Assembly: GCA_910585015.1 (NCBI GenBank) | Contig: CAJUCT010000020.1 | Coordinates: 11,118-75,117, forward strand | From: an uncultured Acetatifactor sp. | GTDB taxonomy: Bacteria; Bacillota; Clostridia; Lachnospirales; Lachnospiraceae | Length of the DNA stretch: 64,000 nt | Reading direction: 5' to 3' | In this document: positions 25,441-34,434 of the stretch, one piece after another | How positions within the stretch are numbered: position 1 is the stretch's first letter | How the letters are laid out: every line of letters begins with the position of its first letter | Notes under the pieces: generated by a model | What the model was told of the DNA's origin: nothing | Database searches by the model: none | What the model saw: the letters and a program-made list of their open reading frames with translations, nothing else | Translations under genes and position numbers: made by a program

Positions 25441-25469
25441 ATTATAACATGATTTTCATTAAAAGAAAA
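25441..25469 (-). promoter_or_regulatory. Possible promoter of the hydrogenase-chemoreceptor gene
   Basis: Perfect minus-strand TATAAT (25441-25446) 150 bp before the start. The -35 region (TTTTCT) is poor, so another activator or sigma factor is possible. Confidence 0.35.
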
Positions 25470-25487
25470 TATTCTCAAAATTTTTTC

Positions 25488-25518
25488 TTGACCGTAACCC
25501 TACGTCATCCTGTATGAT
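25488..25518 (+). promoter_or_regulatory. MerR-type promoter and operator of the MerR-methyltransferase gene
   Basis: TTGACC (25488-25493) and TATGAT (25513-25518) are separated by 19 bp, the long spacer typical of MerR-activated promoters. The spacer region holds a dyad TGACCGTA-ACCC-TACGTCA (25489-25507). This strongly suggests that the downstream MerR-family protein controls its own promoter. Confidence 0.75.
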
Positions 25519-25777
25519 AGAAATACAGATATCTGGGAACATATAACAACAATGCCGAACTAGGCGTCAATTAATTTCTGTTCAGTACATAAACCGGGAC
25601 ACCCCAGCGGATGGATATCAATCCTTGGCACTGTGTACCGGGAAGAAATGTGTGGAACTTATACTGCTTAGCAGTTAAAATTGCCGATTAACCTGACTAC
25701 ATAACGCCAGCCATATACGTTTAACCAGTGCAGTACGGTAAATTCTGGCGTTATGTAGTATAAAATGGAGGTAAACT
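25519..25777 (+). promoter_or_regulatory. Structured 5' leader of the MerR-methyltransferase gene
   Basis: About 250 nt between the promoter and the start codon. It ends with a perfect 15-bp inverted repeat ACTACATAACGCCAG (25696-25710) / CTGGCGTTATGTAGT (25745-25759) just before the GGAGG. Upstream, TGTGTACCGGGAAG and ATGTGTGGAACTTA resemble the 3' end of family A in the sense orientation, as a degenerate copy. No coding potential seen. Confidence 0.5.
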
Positions 25778-26974
25778 ATGGATAAGCAATATTATACAGC
25801 AGGAGAAATCGCCCGGATCGCCGGGGTCTCTCTGCGCACTATACGCCACTACGACACCAAAGGACTGCTGCCCCCTGTATCCCACTCGGATACAGGCTAC
25901 CGCTACTACGACAAAAGTTCTCTGGCTCTGCTGCAGCGGATCATGATGCTGAAATACTTGGGCTTTTCCCTGGAACAGATCCAGCACCTTATTGCCGCCC
26001 AGGAGGCGCACGCCCTGGATCAGGAAGCGATCCTGGCTCAGCAGAAGAGCCTGCTGCTGGAAAAGAAAAAGCATCTGGAACTGCTGGTTTCCACTATAGA
26101 ACTGGCACAGCACAGCGCCCAGGAGGACAAGTGGCAGGTGCTGGTACGCTGCCTGAATTTGCTGACCAGCGACGAGAAAGTTCTGGAGCAATATCAGAAT
26201 CCCGAAAATCTAAACCGCCGGATCAATATCCACAATTATTCCACCAGTTCCCAGGGTTGGATGGAATGGGTATATGAGCGGCTGGCCCTGCAGCCGGGGG
26301 AGACTGTGCTGGAACTGGGCTGCGGCACAGGTCTGCTCTGGATGGAACGAACCCGTCTGCTGCCGGAGGGGCTGCACCTGATCCTCACGGACCGCTCCGA
26401 AGAAATGCTGGAACAGACCCGTCAAAACCTGGCCCCCTATGAAAAAGAACTGGCGGCCCGACAAATCCTGGTTGAGTACCACGTTCTGGATGCCAATACC
26501 CTGGAACTGCCCCCGGCCTCCTATGACCGCATCATCGCCAATCACATGTTGTATCACGTAGAGCGCCGGGATGCCTGTCTGGCCGCCATCGCCCGGGCGC
26601 TGACACAGGATGGCACTTTCTACTGCTCCACCGTGGGAGACACTCATATGGAAGAATTGCACCAGCTGGTCATCGACTTTGATCCCCGAATCGAGATGCC
26701 GTTTCAGAACCTGACCGGAGGCTTCCATCTGGAAAATGCCGAGCCCCAACTGCTTAAGCACTTCTCCCATGTGGATCGCCAGGATCAGGACAACGACTTA
26801 ATCGTGGATGATCCTCAAGCCATCTATGACTATATCTATTCCTTCCCCGGCAATGCCTCCCTGATCCTGGAGCAGCAAGGCCGAAAACTGATGGCAGTGA
26901 TACAGGATAAACTGAGCCGTGAAGGGGCCATGTTCATCCACAAGTCCACAGGAATGTTTATCTGTAAAAAATAG
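25778..26974 (+). CDS. MerR-family regulator fused to a SAM-dependent methyltransferase
   Basis: A 398-residue two-domain protein. Residues 1-75 are a MerR winged helix (YYTAGEIARIAGVSLRTIRHYD; GYRYYD), followed by a coiled-coil dimerisation helix to about 125. Residues about 160-390 form a class I methyltransferase with motif I VLELGCGTGLLW near 180 and a ubiE-like LPPASYDRIIANHMLYHV segment. The methyltransferase part may serve as the effector-binding domain or methylate a substrate; both are inference. ATG follows ATGGAGG. It has its own MerR-type promoter and a terminator at 27025. Confidence 0.88.
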   Translation: MDKQYYTAGEIARIAGVSLRTIRHYDTKGLLPPVSHSDTGYRYYDKSSLALLQRIMMLKYLGFSLEQIQHLIAAQEAHALDQEAILAQQKSLLLEKKKHLELLVSTIELAQHSAQEDKWQVLVRCLNLLTSDEKVLEQYQNPENLNRRINIHNYSTSSQGWMEWVYERLALQPGETVLELGCGTGLLWMERTRLLPEGLHLILTDRSEEMLEQTRQNLAPYEKELAARQILVEYHVLDANTLELPPASYDRIIANHMLYHVERRDACLAAIARALTQDGTFYCSTVGDTHMEELHQLVIDFDPRIEMPFQNLTGGFHLENAEPQLLKHFSHVDRQDQDNDLIVDDPQAIYDYIYSFPGNASLILEQQGRKLMAVIQDKLSREGAMFIHKSTGMFICKK

Positions 26975-27024
26975 CGAGGCGCAGGCCAGATAGAACTCAT
27001 AAAATACAGTTTGCCATAAAACAT

Positions 27025-27063
27025 AAAAACACTTTCTGTCCAAAACAGGCAGAAAGTGTTTTT
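27025..27063. terminator. Bidirectional terminator after the MerR fusion gene
   Basis: Perfect stem AAAAACACTTTCTG / CAGAAAGTGTTTTT with an 11-nt loop, usable by both converging genes. Confidence 0.85.
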
Positions 27064-27083
27064 ATATAAGTATTTTGCCGTCT

Positions 27084-28238
27084 CTATTGTACCAGATCCA
27101 GGTGCTGTACGGTGCCCACATTGCCGTTCTCATAGAGAAAGATACCGGTGCTGCGGAGATAGCCGTTGTCCTGACCATTGCTGCCCTTCAGGGAGAAATC
27201 CGTGGCTGTGTTCTGTAAACAGATAGCTCCCACTCCCTTGTCGCCCAGCGTGTAAAGGCTGTCCGTGCCGTCAGGGTTCTTGCACCAGATCTTCAACTTG
27301 GACCAGATGCTGTCATTCTCGTCAATCCAGCCGTTGCCGTCCTCGTCATAGGCCGACAGGTCCTGGAAACCGTTCCCGCTCTGGGGACCAAAGAGTTCGC
27401 TGCCGTCATTGATGACCCCGTCGCCGTTCTTATCCAAAGCCAGATATCCGCTGCCTGCGCCCAGCATGGAGACATTGTCCTCCTCGCCGTCCGCATCTAT
27501 GTCGAACCGGAACTTTTGGTCACTCAGAGATGCCGCGTCCGCATCAAAATTTATGACCAGCGGATCACAGGTCTTCTGCAAAGCCGACAGATTCAACTCC
27601 TGCCGATAAGCCTGGGTAAAACTCCTGCTCATACTCAGATCCACATTGAAGTTGATCTCCCTGCCGTCCGCTGTCCGCACCGTACCCACGGAGGAAAACA
27701 GCATATTTTCCTGTTCGGAATAATACTCTTCCGCATTGAAGGACAACACCTTCATATTAAAGGGCTGCAGCTGCAAGGTGGCATTGCCGTTCTGGGTATT
27801 TTGACCACTCTGATCACTGTTATCCGCTGCGGAAAGGTTTTCATCCTCCCCCATAAATCTGCGGGTCTTGTCGTCGCCAAAGAGCAGCATAAAGATATAC
27901 CGCATGGTATAATTGCGCAGCTTGCCCATTGCGTTGTCGGAACCGCTGCGCAGCTGCACTCTGCCCGTCCTTCTCATACTCTCCACCCGCTCCCGCAGAT
28001 CCAGAACGCCGCCTGTGGTGAGAACCTGACTCTGTTTGCCGCTCTCGTTGTTCTTGCCCTGATTCTGGGTGGTCTGTCCCTTCATATTTCCCATTTCCGA
28101 CTGCTGTCCGGCCACGCCGGCGCCGGTGTTTGTTCCGCCCTGCACATAATCCTTTAGTACAAAGCGGCCATAGCTTGTTCTTGAAGCCTTAAAGCTTCTG
28201 GCGGAATCCATTCCTATTGTACTTGATTCAATTCGCAA
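27084..28238 (-). CDS. Hypothetical protein with EF-hand/dockerin-like calcium motifs
   Basis: 384 residues, not assigned to a named family. The N-terminus (MRIESSTIGMDSARSF) has no signal peptide. The middle is Asn/Gln-rich. The C-terminal 150 residues contain Asp-rich loops LDKNGDGVINDGSE and DEDGNGWIDEND with the DxDxDG spacing of EF-hand or dockerin calcium sites, in the style of VCBS/hemolysin-type proteins. The TTG start at 28238 has GAGGGG close upstream; ATG 28211 is an alternative. Location and role unknown. Confidence 0.7.
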   Translation of the reverse strand: MRIESSTIGMDSARSFKASRTSYGRFVLKDYVQGGTNTGAGVAGQQSEMGNMKGQTTQNQGKNNESGKQSQVLTTGGVLDLRERVESMRRTGRVQLRSGSDNAMGKLRNYTMRYIFMLLFGDDKTRRFMGEDENLSAADNSDQSGQNTQNGNATLQLQPFNMKVLSFNAEEYYSEQENMLFSSVGTVRTADGREINFNVDLSMSRSFTQAYRQELNLSALQKTCDPLVINFDADAASLSDQKFRFDIDADGEEDNVSMLGAGSGYLALDKNGDGVINDGSELFGPQSGNGFQDLSAYDEDGNGWIDENDSIWSKLKIWCKNPDGTDSLYTLGDKGVGAICLQNTATDFSLKGSNGQDNGYLRSTGIFLYENGNVGTVQHLDLVQ

Positions 28239-28550
28239 ACGCCCCTCGTTTCCAGTTCACTTTTTTGCCCGCACTTCCATGATTTCCCCCCGGCTTGCGC
28301 TTACCGGTGATGCGCCCCTGCGCATAGGCAAAAAAAGGACGGCACGACACAAGGATCTCCATATCCCCATAACAATACCATCCGTGGTGACTATATGTTA
28401 GTTTACAAATGCTTTGGCCAAAAGCTTTTGTATTATACTTATCGTCAGGGCTAATGAAAAATTTACCTCTTAACCGGGATTTCATTTATGATTGCACGAA
28501 ACGACTATGGAACATCTGGTGATACAAACTTTTTCCGGTTGACAGGCATT
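28239..28550. other. Intergenic region upstream of the calcium-motif gene
   Basis: Some 300 bp without a convincing gene. An 85-codon minus-strand frame here has no family features and no ribosome site. The region probably carries the promoter of the gene ending at 27084, but I see no clear consensus pair. Confidence 0.4.
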
Positions 28551-28583
28551 AAAAAAAGTGATACACTGCGCAGTGTGTCACTT
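28551..28583 (-). terminator. Terminator of the tRNA-Gly pair
   Basis: Minus-strand hairpin AAGTGACACACTG / CAGTGTATCACTT followed by a run of seven T. Confidence 0.85.
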
Positions 28584-28642
28584 GGTCAAAAAGTGCGGTA
28601 TGCGGAGCCTGCGAAAACGCGGAACTCCTAATAGTCATAGAG

Positions 28643-28714
<72 letters not shown>

Positions 28715-28760
28715 AAATATACAGGTTCCTACCTGTGTTTTTCACGGTCTGTTCCGTGAG

Positions 28761-28831
28761 AGCGGGTGATGGGAATCGAACCCACGTATCCAGCTTGGAA
28801 GGCTGGTGTTCTACCATTGAACTACACCCGC
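28761..28831 (-). tRNA. tRNA-Gly (TCC)
   Basis: 71-nt cloverleaf: acceptor GCGGGTG / CACCCGC with U discriminator, T-arm GGTTCGATTCC, anticodon loop CTTCCAA. CCA is not encoded. Transcribed with the GCC isoacceptor 46 bp downstream. Confidence 0.95.
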
Positions 28832-28940
28832 ATGGAAAACGGCAACTACTTATCTGTCACAACATTGGTTATTTTACATGCCCAGACCGGGATTGTCAAT
28901 AGTTTTTTTATAATTTTTAAATATTTCTTCAATATACATA

Positions 28941-30050
28941 TCAGCCCGCTCTCAGTTCCAGGTCCGACACCACCCTATTTTTGCCGTTGCGCTTTCCGTA
29001 ATACAGGTTATCGTCCGCATGGGTAATGGTGTGGTCAATCGTGTTGCCGCCCTGATGCAGGGCCACGCCGATGGTAATAGAGCAGTGTATGGTCTGCCCT
29101 TTGACGCCAAAGGCAAAACTGCTCACCTCCTGCCGGATGTCTTCTGCAATCCGGCGGGCCTGCTCCACATCCCCCCGGATGATCAGCAACATCTCCTCGC
29201 CTCCCCAGCGGCAGGCATGTCCCTGCTGCCCCACATGCTCCCGGGCCATCCGGGCAACTTCCCGCAGCACCAAATCTCCCGCGTCATGACCGTAGGTGTC
29301 ATTGATCTTCTTGAAGTCGTCAATATCGCACATGACCAGGCAGAAAGGGGCCTCCTCCTGGGAATCCTGCGCATCGCTCAGAAAATTGTGCATACTGCGG
29401 CGGTTATACAAACCTGTCAGAGGATCAACATTGGCCATGGTATCCAATATGGCATTCTGTTTCTGTAACTGATTGGTGGCCGTCTGCATCTCCACCAGGA
29501 AAATCGCGGTGACCATAAACAGGAAACCGAAATTACAAAAAGTATTGAAAATATAGACGCCCAATTCCACAGCCTCCGGGATATCCAGCTGATAGACAGG
29601 GCCAAAAAACACGGAGAGCAGCCGGCAGCTGACAAAGGATCCAAAAGCGATCAGGCCCAGTATGGTGGCAATAGTATACCGGCGCTTATCTTCAATCAGG
29701 GCATGGCACATATAATAGCCAAAGGGAACCAGGGCGATCACATACTGCGGAAACCCAAAACGCCAGCCAATGCAGATGGTAGCGGCAAACGACTGTACGA
29801 TTATCTCCAGATAAGTGGCGTAGAACACCCCTCGCATGTCTCCGTCCTGTCGGATCACCACAAGGCAGATTATATAAGTGGTCACACTGCCAATATTTAT
29901 AAGCACCATTGGAAGGACTTGTAAAAAACTAAAGAGAGCCACCAGGCATACATGAACCATGCCGATGGCGCTGATAATCAGGCTGTATTTAAATTTTGCC
30001 GATTCCGCTCCTCGCTTTAATATGTTTTTTATGGGGTCAACAATCATCAT
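28941..30050 (-). CDS. Membrane-bound diguanylate cyclase (GGDEF)
   Basis: About 369 residues. Six hydrophobic segments occupy roughly residues 20-195, followed by a short coiled coil and a GGDEF domain beginning ANVDPLTGLYNRRSM. The active-site loop reads GGEEM, so catalytic Gly and Glu residues are kept and Phe is replaced by Met. The metal site is DIDDFKKINDTYGHDAGD. It probably makes cyclic di-GMP in response to an unknown membrane signal. I see no RxxD inhibitory site at the usual place. The start is uncertain: ATG 30050 is preceded by a weak site only. Confidence 0.88.
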   Translation of the reverse strand: MMIVDPIKNILKRGAESAKFKYSLIISAIGMVHVCLVALFSFLQVLPMVLINIGSVTTYIICLVVIRQDGDMRGVFYATYLEIIVQSFAATICIGWRFGFPQYVIALVPFGYYMCHALIEDKRRYTIATILGLIAFGSFVSCRLLSVFFGPVYQLDIPEAVELGVYIFNTFCNFGFLFMVTAIFLVEMQTATNQLQKQNAILDTMANVDPLTGLYNRRSMHNFLSDAQDSQEEAPFCLVMCDIDDFKKINDTYGHDAGDLVLREVARMAREHVGQQGHACRWGGEEMLLIIRGDVEQARRIAEDIRQEVSSFAFGVKGQTIHCSITIGVALHQGGNTIDHTITHADDNLYYGKRNGKNRVVSDLELRAG

Positions 30051-30171
30051 AGGAATACGCTTTCTAAAACTTCTGTTCCGGCCTCTGACCAATCGTAAAA
30101 CATATATGTATTATAAAACAAATTCTCTATTTTGTAAATCACAACCTTTATTTTAGTCCGCCCATTTCCCT

Positions 30172-31344
30172 CTATCCATAATACCATTCCAGCAGAAGCT
30201 GCACCACCCGGTTGTAACTGAGCACCCCGTCGCTGACGCCAAAAGCCTTCAGGCTGGTATCCCGCAGCACGTCCGACACTTTGTCCACCGTCTCTGTGTC
30301 GATTAATGCCCTGCCATTGATCCGCTCCCACTCCCGGTCTGTCACAAATATATTATCCGCCTGCACCAGCGGCGATATCCGGGGCTGGGCGAGATATGCT
30401 TCCCGGTCTCCGCCCACGGCTTTATAGAAATCGTTGTCCAGATAATTCAGCACCGACAGATACCCGCTGTACTCAAACATGGAATCCCCGGACTGGATAC
30501 AGGCCAGGAAGCTGATAAAGTTGGCCTCATCCTCATAGATATAGCCCCGCAGGTGGGCCAGTTCGTGGCAGAAGGTATCCGGCTTATTCATAATATACAT
30601 CACATTGTTATAGTTTGCCTCCATGGAAAAAGGAAAATAATAGCCCTGCATATGCTGCTGGCAGAAGAAATCCGAGGCCGCAAAGGGCTTGGGATGCGGG
30701 TAATAACCGTCCAGCTGCCCATAGCTTTGCCCCAGCTGCCGCATGGCACGGATGGCCGCCTCCTGCATATCCCGGGCGCTTCCATTGTATACAGCAGTTC
30801 CATCATCGTCCCGCTCTATCTCCTGGGCGAGGGCATTGCACCGCTCCACCACCATATTGCGCAGTTCTATGAGTTCATCCAATGTATGTGTTTTTCTGGC
30901 ATTGGGAAAGTACTGTTCCGAAAAAGTACTGACTTGATACAGCAGAGAACAATTCAGCGTCATAACGGTACATACAGAGAGCAGCGTCCAGGCAAAAAAA
31001 ATATAGTAGCGCCTTATCCAAAGGGGGCATGTGGGAGATATATCGGCATTGCGGCTTCTTGCGGCCGGCGCTGCCACTCCCCGGACCAGCAGCGCCAATC
31101 CCAGCGCCAGCGCCACACACACTACAGCCACGCCGAGGGCCAGCATCCATTCCCCCACAGAAAAGGGAAAAATGTCCATAAAACGTCCATAAGTGTTTAC
31201 CCAAATGGGGAAAACATGCCGGATATACCAGTCCCCCAACCCCGGAACCACACCCGCCGCCAGATTTACCAGCACCACCAGCAACGCCCATACACCATAT
31301 ATTTTCAAGGCCCTATGTATCTTTTTCTCCTTTTTGTGTCCCAT
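30172..31344 (-). CDS. DUF3810 family membrane protein with an HExxH metallopeptidase-like motif
   Basis: 390 residues. Three membrane helices (about 15-35, 65-90, 115-135) precede a soluble domain containing CHELAHLRGY near residue 262 (HELAH) and a downstream Glu-rich EDEAN, the arrangement of a zinc metallopeptidase site. DUF3810 proteins are conserved in Lachnospiraceae and Bacteroidetes; the substrate is unknown. The first 32 bp overlap the end of the MATE gene, so the two are translationally coupled. Confidence 0.82.
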   Translation of the reverse strand: MGHKKEKKIHRALKIYGVWALLVVLVNLAAGVVPGLGDWYIRHVFPIWVNTYGRFMDIFPFSVGEWMLALGVAVVCVALALGLALLVRGVAAPAARSRNADISPTCPLWIRRYYIFFAWTLLSVCTVMTLNCSLLYQVSTFSEQYFPNARKTHTLDELIELRNMVVERCNALAQEIERDDDGTAVYNGSARDMQEAAIRAMRQLGQSYGQLDGYYPHPKPFAASDFFCQQHMQGYYFPFSMEANYNNVMYIMNKPDTFCHELAHLRGYIYEDEANFISFLACIQSGDSMFEYSGYLSVLNYLDNDFYKAVGGDREAYLAQPRISPLVQADNIFVTDREWERINGRALIDTETVDKVSDVLRDTSLKAFGVSDGVLSYNRVVQLLLEWYYG

Positions 31345-32728
31345 CTTCGTCCACCTCCGGCCGCAGCTTGATCTTCGCCTTTTTCCAGATGCCCAGACGA
31401 TACAGCAGGTACAGGATCACGGCAGAAATTCCGTTGCTGACCACCACAGAGTACCACACGCTGCGTACACCCATGTGGAGCAGATCCCCGCATACCCACA
31501 GAGTCAGGAAGCGGAACACCCACAGTCTGCTGGCATCCACTGCCATGGTCACCTCGGTATGCCCCGTACCCTGAAACAGCCCCATGCTGGTGTTGTACAC
31601 TCCGTTGGTGAAACACCAGAAGGCCATAATGCTCAGGAAATCCGCCGCCATGGCAATCACCTCCATATCGTCACTGAATATGCTGACTATGGCGGTGGAA
31701 ATCGACTTTCTTGATAATATCATACCACTTATAAACAAAAATACAACACAAATGCGCCGGGAAATCTTATAGCCCTGCTCCGCTCTGTCCTGCTGCCTGG
31801 CTCCGATGTTCTGTCCCACGATGGTGGCGGTAGCCGATCCGATACCGTTGCTTGGCAGAGTGATCATGCTGTTGATCTTATTACCGATGCCGTAAGCCGC
31901 CATGGCCTGGGTGCCGTAGGCGTACACATTGCGGCTCATGAGCAAAAAGCCCAGCTGCATGGTACTGCCGCCGATGGCGGAAGGCAGACCAATCTTCAAT
32001 ATCAGCTTCAGCTTCTCTTTCTCGAAATGCATATATTTCCTGCTGATGCGGAGTTCCTTCTCCGGTCTGGTCAGCAAAAATGTAGCCACTGCAGCCGGAA
32101 CCATCTTGGCAAACAGGGTAGCCGCCGCCGCACCCCCGGCCCCCAGTTCAAGTCTCATGATTAACAGGGGATCCAAAAACAGGTTCAGCACGATACCGCC
32201 CAGATTCAGGAACATGGGACGCACCGTGTCCCCCTGGGCCTGATGAATAGCCGAAAACAGATTGATCACAAACAGAAACGGCATATCCCATATCACGATC
32301 CGCAGATACATCAGGCTATGCTTATAGGTCTCCGCGTCCGCCCCCAGCCAGGTCACAATACCCGGTGTCGCAAGGAAGCACACAGAAGTACATACCAGCG
32401 CAAAGAGCATGGCCGCCATAAAAATCTGGTTTGCCATCTTCATGGCTTCTTCCTTTTTGCCTGCACCAATGTACTGTGTCACCAGCACGGAACCGGCCAC
32501 AGTGATACCACCGCCAAAATTGATGATAATGTTCTGAACCGGCGTCACCAGGTTGATGGCCGCCAGCTGAGCCGTTCCGATCTGGCCCAGCCAATATGTA
32601 TCCGTCAGATTATACATGGTCTGGAGGAAACTATTGATGACCACCGGGATGGCCAGTGACAGAATCGCATGTACCATATTGCCGTGCAGAATCAGTTCCC
32701 TGTTTATTTTTTTACCACTTGCCCGCAT
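31313..32728 (-). CDS. MATE family efflux transporter
   Basis: 471 residues with twelve hydrophobic segments in two homologous halves, typical of Na+/H+-driven multidrug and toxic compound exporters. It begins with NMVHAILSLAIPVVINSFLQTMYNLTDTYWLG, the conserved first helix. ATG 32728 follows GAGGTGA; the frame extends 49 residues upstream without hydrophobic or family sequence. The 3' end overlaps the DUF3810 gene. Confidence 0.93.
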   Translation of the reverse strand: MRASGKKINRELILHGNMVHAILSLAIPVVINSFLQTMYNLTDTYWLGQIGTAQLAAINLVTPVQNIIINFGGGITVAGSVLVTQYIGAGKKEEAMKMANQIFMAAMLFALVCTSVCFLATPGIVTWLGADAETYKHSLMYLRIVIWDMPFLFVINLFSAIHQAQGDTVRPMFLNLGGIVLNLFLDPLLIMRLELGAGGAAAATLFAKMVPAAVATFLLTRPEKELRISRKYMHFEKEKLKLILKIGLPSAIGGSTMQLGFLLMSRNVYAYGTQAMAAYGIGNKINSMITLPSNGIGSATATIVGQNIGARQQDRAEQGYKISRRICVVFLFISGMILSRKSISTAIVSIFSDDMEVIAMAADFLSIMAFWCFTNGVYNTSMGLFQGTGHTEVTMAVDASRLWVFRFLTLWVCGDLLHMGVRSVWYSVVVSNGISAVILYLLYRLGIWKKAKIKLRPEVDEDGTQKGEKDT

Positions 32729-32825
32729 AAAATCACCTCTATAAATTATATGTATTGTAGCACAAAAATCCAGTACTGTCCGCTGAATTATTATCTGATT
32801 CCCCCAAAAGCGCTCTTTTTTTGCC

Positions 32826-32857
32826 ATAAAAAGAGCTGTGGGAAAATCCCACAGCTC
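32826..32857 (-). terminator. Terminator of the DUF3048 gene
   Basis: Perfect stem GAGCTGTGGG / CCCACAGCTC with a 5-nt loop, followed on the minus strand by TTTTTATGG; 23 bp after the stop. Confidence 0.9.
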
Positions 32858-32879
32858 CGCATTTCTTAAACACAATCCA

Positions 32880-34079
32880 TTATTCCCAATTCATATACTC
32901 CTTGTAATCGGACCAGATATTGCACACCCAGGTTTTGCCTTGGTTAAATACAATCTCATTGCCGCTCTCGTCAAAGTAGCGAGTGCGCTCATCCGCATTA
33001 TCCCGGGACCAGGTACCCTTGATTACTCTGCCGTTGGTAAATACGTATGCTTCGTTGCTGCCATAAGTCGTAAAGAACAGGTAATCGTTATTATCTCTCA
33101 CAAGACCATCGCAAACCTTAAACACGATATTGCTGACAGTTAACTGCTCGTTGTTCATCTCGTCGATCTGCTTGCCGTCATACTGATAGCGATAATAAAG
33201 GCCGTCTTCCTCATTGTACTCAAACCACGGCCGGGCATTGCCATAACCGCCGGAATTGCTGTTGCTGCCGCCGGGATATACCTTGACGGCACTGGGCTTA
33301 TCCGCATATTCCGCACGATGTCCGTCGTTGGCAAACAGGAATGCCCCCTGGAAATCAGAATCATATTCCTTGTCGTAGCCATGACGCTCCACAGCCTTGT
33401 TATAACCATCAATAAGCATATATCCTCTGTACTCGTCCTTATAGCCTGGTCTGTCCAGCCTGGTGAATGCCTCTGAAGACGGGTTATGTATACCGGTAAG
33501 CGCCTGACTTATGTTGTCCACCTGATCGCTTTTCAGCAAATCCTCCACATAGGGAATGGCCAGACCCCAGTTGCAATAAATGGCATCCAGGCCCATAGCC
33601 TCGTACACATAATAATCACGGCTGCTACGCACAGGCCCTATGTGATCCAGATCATCATAGTCCTCAAAGAAGGCCATCAGACGAGTAATCCGTCCCTCCA
33701 CAGGCGCTTCGTAGATGATGCTGGCCCGGGAAATACCATATTGAGGCATAGCAGGCTTATTGTTGGGAATCATCACTGCCATGCTGCGGCGGCGGGCAAT
33801 TGTCTCGTCCTTCCACTCACCGGTCAGATAACTCTGCATCTTGCCGTCCACCACTGTTCTGTCTCCAATCGTTGTCGTGGCCGCCACAGGAGCCTCGGAA
33901 CTATCCGGCACCTCTACACTGTCCGAAACCTGAGAGTCCGAAGGCGATGTGCTTTCCTCAATAGGTCTGGCCAAAACGTCTGAACCGGGAGTCCCCGTAG
34001 GCTGCTCCTCCGGTCCTCCGCAGCCTGCCAGAATGCAGGCCGTCAACAAAACGGCGCTCATTAACTTTATTTTTTTCAT
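32880..34079 (-). CDS. DUF3048 domain lipoprotein (YerB-like)
   Basis: 399 residues. The signal peptide ends with lipobox LAGC (Cys near residue 20), followed by a Ser/Glu/Pro-rich linker to about 65. The DUF3048 domain carries family motifs such as SMAVMIPNNKPAMPQYGISRA, IGPVRSSRDYY and GYMLIDGYN, ending in a C-terminal domain (GTWSRDNADERTRYFD). Function is not established; it should be anchored outside the membrane. ATG 34079 follows AGGAAAGGA. Its leader carries two tandem family A elements. Confidence 0.9.
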   Translation of the reverse strand: MKKIKLMSAVLLTACILAGCGGPEEQPTGTPGSDVLARPIEESTSPSDSQVSDSVEVPDSSEAPVAATTTIGDRTVVDGKMQSYLTGEWKDETIARRRSMAVMIPNNKPAMPQYGISRASIIYEAPVEGRITRLMAFFEDYDDLDHIGPVRSSRDYYVYEAMGLDAIYCNWGLAIPYVEDLLKSDQVDNISQALTGIHNPSSEAFTRLDRPGYKDEYRGYMLIDGYNKAVERHGYDKEYDSDFQGAFLFANDGHRAEYADKPSAVKVYPGGSNSNSGGYGNARPWFEYNEEDGLYYRYQYDGKQIDEMNNEQLTVSNIVFKVCDGLVRDNNDYLFFTTYGSNEAYVFTNGRVIKGTWSRDNADERTRYFDESGNEIVFNQGKTWVCNIWSDYKEYMNWE

Positions 34080-34105
34080 CTGTATCAATTCCTTTCCTAA
34101 TTTAG

Positions 34106-34335
34106 AGTTCCGCATTTCCCCTGCATGCACACATTCCCGGTGAACATAATCATGCCGCTTGGGCGGCCTGCTTTTGTTCAGTGTACATTCCGGGGATATG
34201 CTGTTTTGGAGTTCCGCATTTCCCCTGCATGCACACATTCCCGGTGAACATAATCATGCCGCTTGGGCGGCCTGCTTTTGTTCAGTGTACATTCCGGGGA
34301 TATGCTGTTTTGGAGTTCCGCATGTATCCCCTGAC
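34106..34335 (-). repeat. Family A, two tandem copies plus a third start, in the DUF3048 leader
   Basis: Two near-identical units, period 104 bp (34106 and 34210), then AGTTCCGCATG at 34314. Outer arms GCATTTCCCC / GGGGATATGC and inner stem GAACA..GCCGC / GCGGC..TGTTC. Orientation towards the start codon is as elsewhere. A promoter at 34360 places both units in the mRNA. Confidence 0.9.
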
Positions 34336-34359
34336 TGTTTAACTCCATTTACCTTCCCT

Positions 34360-34388
34360 ATTGTATCGCTAATTCTTTTTTTTGTCCA
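34360..34388 (-). promoter_or_regulatory. Sigma-A promoter of the DUF3048 gene
   Basis: Minus-strand TGGACA (34383-34388), 17-bp spacer, TACAAT (34360-34365). It lies upstream of the tandem family A elements, giving a leader of about 275 nt. Confidence 0.65.
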
Positions 34389-34434
34389 CTGTCTAAATCT
34401 TAATTTTTATGAAAGATTTTGTTATATATGGGTA

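Noticed and set aside
24223..25452. 409-codon plus-strand frame opposite the hydrogenase-chemoreceptor gene
   Set aside because: Antisense to well-supported Fe-S and hydrogenase motifs, with no family resemblance.
28228..28485. 85-codon minus-strand frame upstream of the calcium-motif gene
   Set aside because: Overlaps the start of that gene, mixed composition and no ribosome site.
28600..28628. ATGCGGAGC and GCGGAACTCC near the tRNA genes as a family A copy
   Set aside because: Only short matches to the conserved end, no palindromic body and no adjacent start codon.
30172..31344. DUF3810 gene read as a frameshifted extension of the MATE gene
   Set aside because: The 32-bp overlap is in a different frame, and each product is complete at its own family length.
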